From: Tyto alba
Taxonomy: Eukaryota; Chordata; Aves; Strigiformes; Tytonidae
Assembly (NCBI RefSeq): GCF_018691265.1
Contig: NW_024881313.1
Coordinates: 4,828,501-4,892,500, forward strand
Direction of reading: 5' to 3'
DNA: 64,000 nt
Part shown: positions 57,781 to 64,000 of the stretch, piece after piece
How positions within the stretch are numbered: position 1 is the stretch's first letter
Layout of the letters: every line of letters begins with the position of its first letter
The notes under the pieces: generated by a model
Seen by the model: the letters and a program-made list of their open reading frames with translations, nothing else
Databases searched by the model: none
Told to the model about the DNA's origin: nothing
Program-made: the position numbers and the translations under genes

Positions 57781-59319
57781 AATGCTTGAAACACAAGTCC
57801 ACTTAGTGCTGTTTCATCCACCTTGTGCTTGGCTGTTGTTGGCACCAGGAATGGAAAACAACGGTTTAACGTATTGTTTTAACTTGGATTCATCTTGTCA
57901 GTAAGGTAATGCTTGCTTTAAATATAGTGAAAAACATCCTCACTCCTTATTGCTTGGCTGGGAAAAAAAGAGTGCTGCAGGATGAGGAAAGGTCTTGCTT
58001 CTTTGTATAGGTGAGTGGTATTCTCTTTAGCGGGCGTCTGGCAGAATCAGTCTGGCTATCCATCGCTGACCGTACGACTATTTTCAGCTGCGTTACAGAG
58101 AAACTCTGCTTCTACTGGGAGCCAATAAGCTCCTTTGATGGGTTTTGCTGGAGGAGAAGTCACACACGCTCCCCTTGATAACACTTGAAATCTGTGGGCA
58201 CTTGTGATTTATTCGTTCATTTTCACCCGATTATGATTTCTCAATTGGCTAGCAATTTTGAAGGGGAATGCATGGGCGGTAACATAAAGTTTCTCTTAGC
58301 TGCCTTTTCTGTTTCTTTTTATTTTATTTTTAAGACTATTTCGAAATGTGTTGAGAAAGCCTCGGCAGCAACATGGATTTGGGTACAACTCAAGAGGTTT
58401 CTTTGACCGAGCTTGTCGAAACGGCTGTGGCAAAATGGGGTTCGAGTGGTTCCAGCTCGGGCTGCGCACCTCGCTGCTTCCAGGCGGTGAAGGAGAGCAG
58501 GCAAAGCGGAGCTGCTAACGGGGAGCCTTGCTCAGGGCTTCCACAACAGAGAGTAGCACTGAGTCGGGTAGGAAAGGGCTTGGAAAGGAGCTCAAGTGCT
58601 AGTAAATCTTCCAGGGAAGGCCTGAAGGCCAAGACTTACCCAAATACCTCCGAGAGGGATTTTTTTGAATCAATGCTTCTTTTTGCGTGAGCGAGGCCAC
58701 CAGGGCCGGGTGCATCGTCACCCCCTGGGTGAGCAGCACCAGGCCCCACGGGTATTGCCAGCATCCCTGCCTGACCGCGCAACACGGGGTGTCCTGGCAA
58801 AAAATGTAACGTGCCACTGGGAGAGCATGGTCAGCATCAGAGAGGTGGCAGCTGTAAACACCCTCAGCAAACACTGCTGGCTCCAAACCTGACCAAGGAG
58901 CAGGCCTGAAAAGCACGCTTACACTCTTATATTGCTGTTTACTAAATCCTGAATTGCCAGCTGCCTCCTTATAAAGGGAGAAAAATAGGGCTGTAAGTGA
59001 GGTAGCTACCATCCGCAAGCGTGTAAGTCTTCATTTTGTTTATTGCTTGAAAATCCCTCAACATATTTAGAGCCAAAATTAACACAACCGATCAAAATTC
59101 CGGATGAAATGTATTAGCTGGAGATGCAGGATTTCTTTAGTGTGCAGCCTATGCGTATAAACCTGGTTTGCTCCCATTGTGAAGAGAAATGAAATCACGC
59201 TGCAAATAGCAATTTTAGTGAGAATCATTAATCACCTCCTACAATAAATACTTCTTTGTGATTCAACAGCGGTTCTGAAAGGCATTCTCTTGGAAAAGTC
59301 TGTGAAGACGCAAAGGATT

Positions 59320-59350
<31 letters not shown>

Positions 59351-59645
59351 AAGTGGTCATGTGTAAAGACACAGCATCTTGGCTGTCTGCTAAAAAAATG
59401 TACACTCTCTTGCTGGAGATTGAACCGCGGACTGCAAAATACCCCATGGCAGATTATCGTCATTTAAGGTAAATTTTCCTTTTCCCCCCTGCTTTCCCCT
59501 CTGCCTGTGCTGGGAGCAGGACGCTGCTCCCGGGCTGGGAGCCCTCTGCTCCCCGTCCAATACCGCCCGTCTTTACAATAACTTCGAAAATTACATCGTC
59601 CAGTTTAAATTCTTGCATTGTGCTCCCTTTGCTAAGGCAACCGGG

Positions 59646-59662
59646 AGTTCACCGAGAGGACA
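59646..59662 (+). promoter_or_regulatory. DR5-like retinoid element candidate
   Basis: AGTTCA-CCGAG-AGGACA. The first half-site and spacing are good; the second half-site (AGGACA) departs from RGKTCA at one position. The arrangement AGTTCACCGA resembles the Hoxa1 3' element as I remember it (GGTTCACCGAA). Confidence 0.3.
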
Positions 59663-62600
59663 AATTTTCTATCCCATTAATTGTTTTTTTTAGAGGAGCA
59701 GACTGACCCTTCAAACCCTTGACCTTTAAAGACAGTATTCTTTTTAATCCGGCACTTGGACCTAAATGTCTCTTCACCCCCTCCCTCTCTCCCTCTCTCC
59801 CCGTGTCTCACACACGGATTTATCTGCTCTGGCCACAAAGGCAAGCGCGGCCCGAAACGCTGGAAGTGGAAGTTTGTCAATATTTCAAAGAAAGACCAAA
59901 TCACCTCGGAGTCAATTTACTGGCCGCAGGGAACGCCACGCCGTTAACCCCTTTACCCACCTCCCCTCCACCCACCAAGAGAAATGCTCCTTTGCCAAGA
60001 TCCCCCTCCTCGTTTCTCCTGCAAGCTCTTGCTATAGCTGGTGTTTTATTACACGGGGAACTCAGCTGTGACAAGCGCCTTGTGTTATTTAATAACTGGA
60101 GCCATCCTGCATTGGAGGACTACCCAATGCTGGGACTTTTTACTTCTTTTTTTTTTTTTTTTTTTTTCTTTCCCTTTTCCCTTCTTTTTTCTTTCAGGGT
60201 GCTTGCCGTCCCGTGGCCTTCTTACCCGGTGTTTGTAAACGAGGAAGGGGTGGGGGGAGCCCTCACACAGGCAGAGATCTTGACAGACGTGAAACTCCTG
60301 CCCCCCCCCCCCCCCCCCCCCCGCCCCGTGTCCCCTCCCCGCCCAGCTCTGGGGCCCGATCCGGGCGGCCCCGGGCCCGCCCGCCGTTCCCACACCTCCG
60401 CCGGAGCCGGCCGGGCGGCGCGGCCCGGGGCCCCCGCGCGTCGCGGCCCCACGAAGGGGGAAGCTCTTGCCGGGACCGGAGCCCCACAAGCCTGGCCGGG
60501 CCACGGTGGGGTGGGACCCTCCGGGTCCTCCCGGTCCACCCCCCCACCCCCCCCAAGCCCGGCCCACGCGGGTCCCGGTGGGGTCGGGACTCCCCGCACG
60601 GGCAGGGGGAGCTCCGCGGCCGCCTCCCCCCGGCCCCGGGCAGCGCTCCTGGCTCCGCCCGGGCCCGCGGACAGGCCGCGCTGACCCGCGGAGGGCAGCC
60701 CGGGGGATGCCGCCCCTGCTGCTCCCCTGTCCCCCGGCCAGCAACGCTCAGAGCCCCCCCGCCCCCGCTGCAGACAATGAGGGTCTGGGTTCAACTGGCT
60801 AATTTGGGCTGGGGGGGGGAGTGGGGGGGGTAAAGCTGCCCCGTCTCGCTGTAGAGAGCGGGACAAGCCCGTGTTATTGATGCCCAAGCGCTCTCTCTAA
60901 GAACTGAGGAGCTGTCAAAGCCAGCAGAGATTAGGAGACCCAAGTACGAGGATCCCTGCGCTCGCAGATAAAGGTGTTGCGTCTGTTCTGGGGGAGATAT
61001 TGAAATTTTAATCTTTAGGGTCACGTGACTCATTAAATAATTAATGCAGATAGTCAGGAATGGATCTGTGGCCGTCAGTCCTCACTAGGAGTGATTCTCT
61101 CAGAAGTGAAACTCAACTCCTTATTACTGGAGTTTGTTTTTCTTTCTTCCTTTTTTTTTTTTTTTTTTTTTCCTTCCCTTCAAAAAAAACCCCACCTGAT
61201 TTATCTTGAAAGATTCTAAACTTCTTAAGCAAGCAGTAGGGTCTGTGTTGGTAAGTAGGTAGTGTGCATTTCTAGCTTGATGACTTTAATTGTTTGTGCT
61301 TGCTTTGTCTGCTGAGCATTTGCTTAACAAGTTTAATATTTAGAAATGTTAAATCTTTGTTTTAGCTGCCTTGTGGTCACATTACGGCTTTTGGTGATTA
61401 AGTGTTACCGAGGCAAACACATTTGATAATGTTCTAATTCACACTGTGGAAGGCTGGGTGCCACAGTGCAGGAGGACCTGCTTTGTTCAATTTTCCTGGC
61501 GTTAATAAATCACCGGCTCCTAATGCAGGGCCAAAAAAGCAATGGAGAGGCAGTGAGCATTGTAAAGGAAAAGTCATGGGCGAATTTCTCTATGACTCAT
61601 TAGTCTGAACGATTTATGTACCAACTTAAAGTGTCGCAATGAATATTAGAGTTTGGGATAACAACAAATTAAAAAAAAAAAAATCTCATAGCGTTTGTAA
61701 AGTGCTTTATTGCTACTTAGCAACTCTTTCAAGAAGCAGCATGGTTTAAAGGACTGTGGCAGTGTAAAATATGGTGGCGTGACTTAATAGCTCCAAAATA
61801 AATAACATAAAGTCTCTGGCACCATTTTCAGATACGTGCTCCATATTTAACACGAGTGGGGCAACCCAGTCACGACACGCTTGATCGATGATTATTGCCG
61901 TTTGGAACATGACTATTGATTAGGGATCAAAACGGCTAAGGTATGAGATTGAGCCTAAAATGCCAGGGGGTTCCCCCTGCGCTGGAGCGGAGTGGAGAGA
62001 AAGGTAGAGCTAAGAATAACCCCAGGCAGCAGCGTCCGGGCTCCGCGATTGCAGAATGAACTTTCCATTTTCTTTTGTGTTTGCCAGTAGATTTTAACAG
62101 TCAGCGCTCTCAAATTTATGAGATGGCAATAAACAGCTTAGTAGGCTATTATTGCATGATTTTATGTAGACTGGAGTTCAACAGCAAATTTAAAATTATT
62201 AGCGTAATTACGGAACTACTAAATTACCAAAGCAAAGTCTCTGCTCGAAAAGTTCTCCCAAGACAGACTTAATATTTCCAAGGCTCAGATGACACCCTTC
62301 CTCAAGAACTGTGTTATTTAATTATTAGCATTTACATTTACTGACAATTTTAAGATGCGTTAGATGGCTTTTATTAGCGAGAATGAATACGAGGGGGTAC
62401 ATTATTATATCTGACAAATTCATATGTAAACGTGATTCAGTAAGTGGCATGCGAATAATCTGACTATTGTCTTTTTGGATTGTGCAATATTGTTTATTTT
62501 AGGGGAAGAGAAGCCGTCCAGTTTCTTCCCCTCCATCAATGGCTTTCAGCGTGTTTGTTGTTGTTTTTTGTTGTTGTTGTTGTTTTTGTTTGTTTGTTTG

Positions 62601-62946
62601 TTTTTCTTTCTTTTTTTTTTTTTTTTTTATGCTTTGGGCCCGATCCCGCTTCAGTAAGGTCAATTGTTAGTCTCTTATTGCGCTAGTGGTGGCAGGATCG
62701 GGCCCCGGCTAACCGTTTGAATACAAGCCCAACCACAATACGCCCCGCATTTAAACTGGAACCCTTTCCGCGTTTTATTCAGCAGAGATGAACACCACGA
62801 CTTGTGTTTAATGTCTGTTCTTGATTAAATGATCCTAAACAAAGGTTTCCCAGAGGAAAATAAAGCAGACATTCATGTAACAAGAGTTTGGAATGACAAT
62901 ATTTCCAAACACTTGGAGACAGAAGGCATAGCTGTCTATGGGAGGG

Positions 62947-62982
<36 letters not shown>
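62947..62982. repeat. Poly(A) tract, 36 bases
   Basis: Uninterrupted A run in the HOXA4-HOXA3 spacer, with no recognisable retrotransposon body. Confidence 0.95.
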
Positions 62983-62983
<1 letters not shown>

Positions 62984-64000
62984 CAACCAACAACCGCACG
63001 CTTTTATTTCTCAGCTCCCCGTGCTGTTCACCCGGGTGGGAACCCACGCTCCTCTTCGGGAACCCTCTCCCGCTCCATCCCTGCCCTCTCCCACCGCAAC
63101 CCGGCAAACCATGTATTGCCTCTGAAGGAGCAAAATACCTCCCCCCGCAGCCACCGGTAAGGCGCTGTTTGTTGCTTGCTTACAGGGCACCCCGCAAACA
63201 GCCCCCTCGGCCGGGGCGGCCCCCGAGCTCCGGCCCGGCCCCGCGCAGCCCAGGGAGGTAAGAGCCGGGACGCGGCCGGGCCGCCGCCGCGGATTTTGCG
63301 CCGATCGCTGCTGTAAGCAAGCCGTTCGCTTACTACCTGCATGCAGAGCAAGACTGCTGGAATGAGATTTTGTTGTTGTTGTTGTGATAAATATTTAACC
63401 TAGCTGGAATTTTTTTTTTTTTTTTTTTTTTTTCTGGATTGGCTCTATTCATCTTCCGTGGGTAGTGAAGGCGCGTGTCTGGGCAGACAAAGAAGCGTAC
63501 GGGACCTGAGTGATCGCCATCCTTATAAAGGCATTGGGGACAGGAAGGATGCAAAGTCATTTGAAGAGCGAAAGAGGTTGAGAGTTTCTTTTTCCATTCT
63601 TTGCTCCTTCCCAAATCAAAGGCGTAAGGCGGGGGAGAGCGGGTCGGAGCCGTTTCGGTGTTGGCTGGCTTAGCGCGGCTTGTCTGTTCGCCTCCTCCTC
63701 GAGGAGCTCCGCAGCCAGTCCTGCAAACGTGGAGTGCATGTGGGCATGTTAGAAAAACCTGATTTTTGTCTGAGTGCGTGCACCAGAAGTGGACCGCGAA
63801 TAAGTTTCGGGTATTTGTCTGTCCTGGTCTGCTTTGCACCGGGCGGAGGTGGGTGTTTGGTGGTTCGGAGTTGCTGGAGCCCTGGATGCGTTTGTTCTTC
63901 TGGCAAGAGGAATGTGATGCTTTTCATAGTGACCATTTTCTTATGCCGGCCACCGAGAGGGAAGGGTTACAGAGAATTAGCTCAAATTCTTGCTAGATTT

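Larger units (their letters stand above)
57781..64000. other. HOXA4-HOXA3 spacer, HOXA3 5' side
   Basis: No HOXA3 coding exon is reached. The region contains a DR5-like pair at 59646-59662, a CpG island at about 60300-60780, TCACGTGA at 61021-61028 beside TAAT-rich DNA, a candidate exon at 59270-59469 and a donor-like GAG|GTAAGA at 63258. About 61060-62480 is unique and TAAT/ATTA-rich (for example TTGATCGATGATTATTG at 61881 and CTATTGATTAGGG at 61912) and may be a Hox-responsive enhancer. A-runs lie at 59325-59352 and 62947-62982. Long open frames at 59719-60684 and 60085-60887 are artefacts of composition. Confidence 0.55.

Noticed and set aside
59719..60684. 321-codon plus-strand open frame
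   Set aside because: Crosses a T-run, a C-run and a CpG island; the translation is low-complexity and matches no known domain.

Overview
This window is the middle of a vertebrate HOXA cluster, read 5'->3' on the + strand. It holds, in order, HOXA10, the mir-196b microRNA, HOXA9, HOXA7, HOXA6, HOXA5 and HOXA4. All six protein genes lie on the + strand, have two coding exons each and carry an intact homeobox in exon 2. HOXA11 should lie just left of base 1 and HOXA3 just right of base 64000; no homeobox of either is present. There is no HOXA8, as in other tetrapods. The proteins (376, 263, 219, 231, 270 and 305 aa), the short introns and the sharp CpG islands fit a bird. HOXA4, HOXA5 and HOXA7 read like the chicken proteins as I remember them. 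I cannot name the species.

Layout: 1-2690, HOXA11-side spacer and perhaps its 3' UTR; 2690-3260, a distal HOXA10 promoter and first exon; 9431-12029, HOXA10; 14260-14344, mir-196b; 18836-20781, HOXA9; 21960-27340, an insulator-like spacer with CTCF-type motifs; 27977-29694, HOXA7; 31240-36900, spacer with a probable alternative promoter and first exon near 32100-32508; 37061-39186, HOXA6; 41344-43269, HOXA5; 44090-54500, spacer with a probable untranslated exon (44964-45068) and a consensus DR5 retinoic acid response element (51706-51722); 55496-56947, HOXA4; 56948-64000, 3' UTR and HOXA4-HOXA3 spacer. I recognise no transposon, tRNA, rRNA or CRISPR array. Repeats are homopolymers, microsatellites and small local duplications.

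How the parts work together: the products are nuclear, sequence-specific transcription factors that pattern the trunk and limb axis. The anterior-acting genes (HOXA4, A5) lie to the right and the posterior-acting ones (HOXA9, A10) to the left. Retinoid elements lie near HOXA4 and inside the HOXA10 intron. miR-196 is encoded between HOXA10 and HOXA9, and seed matches to it lie in the apparent 3' UTRs of HOXA9, HOXA7 (five sites) and HOXA5. CTCF-like motifs lie in the HOXA11/A10 and HOXA9/A7 spacers.

Nothing here looks like an unknown class of system. The most informative observations are a 10-nt coding piece of a distal HOXA10 exon that splices in frame to the homeobox exon, two probable unlisted 5' exons, the dense miR-196 targeting, the retinoid elements, and a 25-bp perfect inverted repeat. 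All statements about other species are from memory; no search was run.
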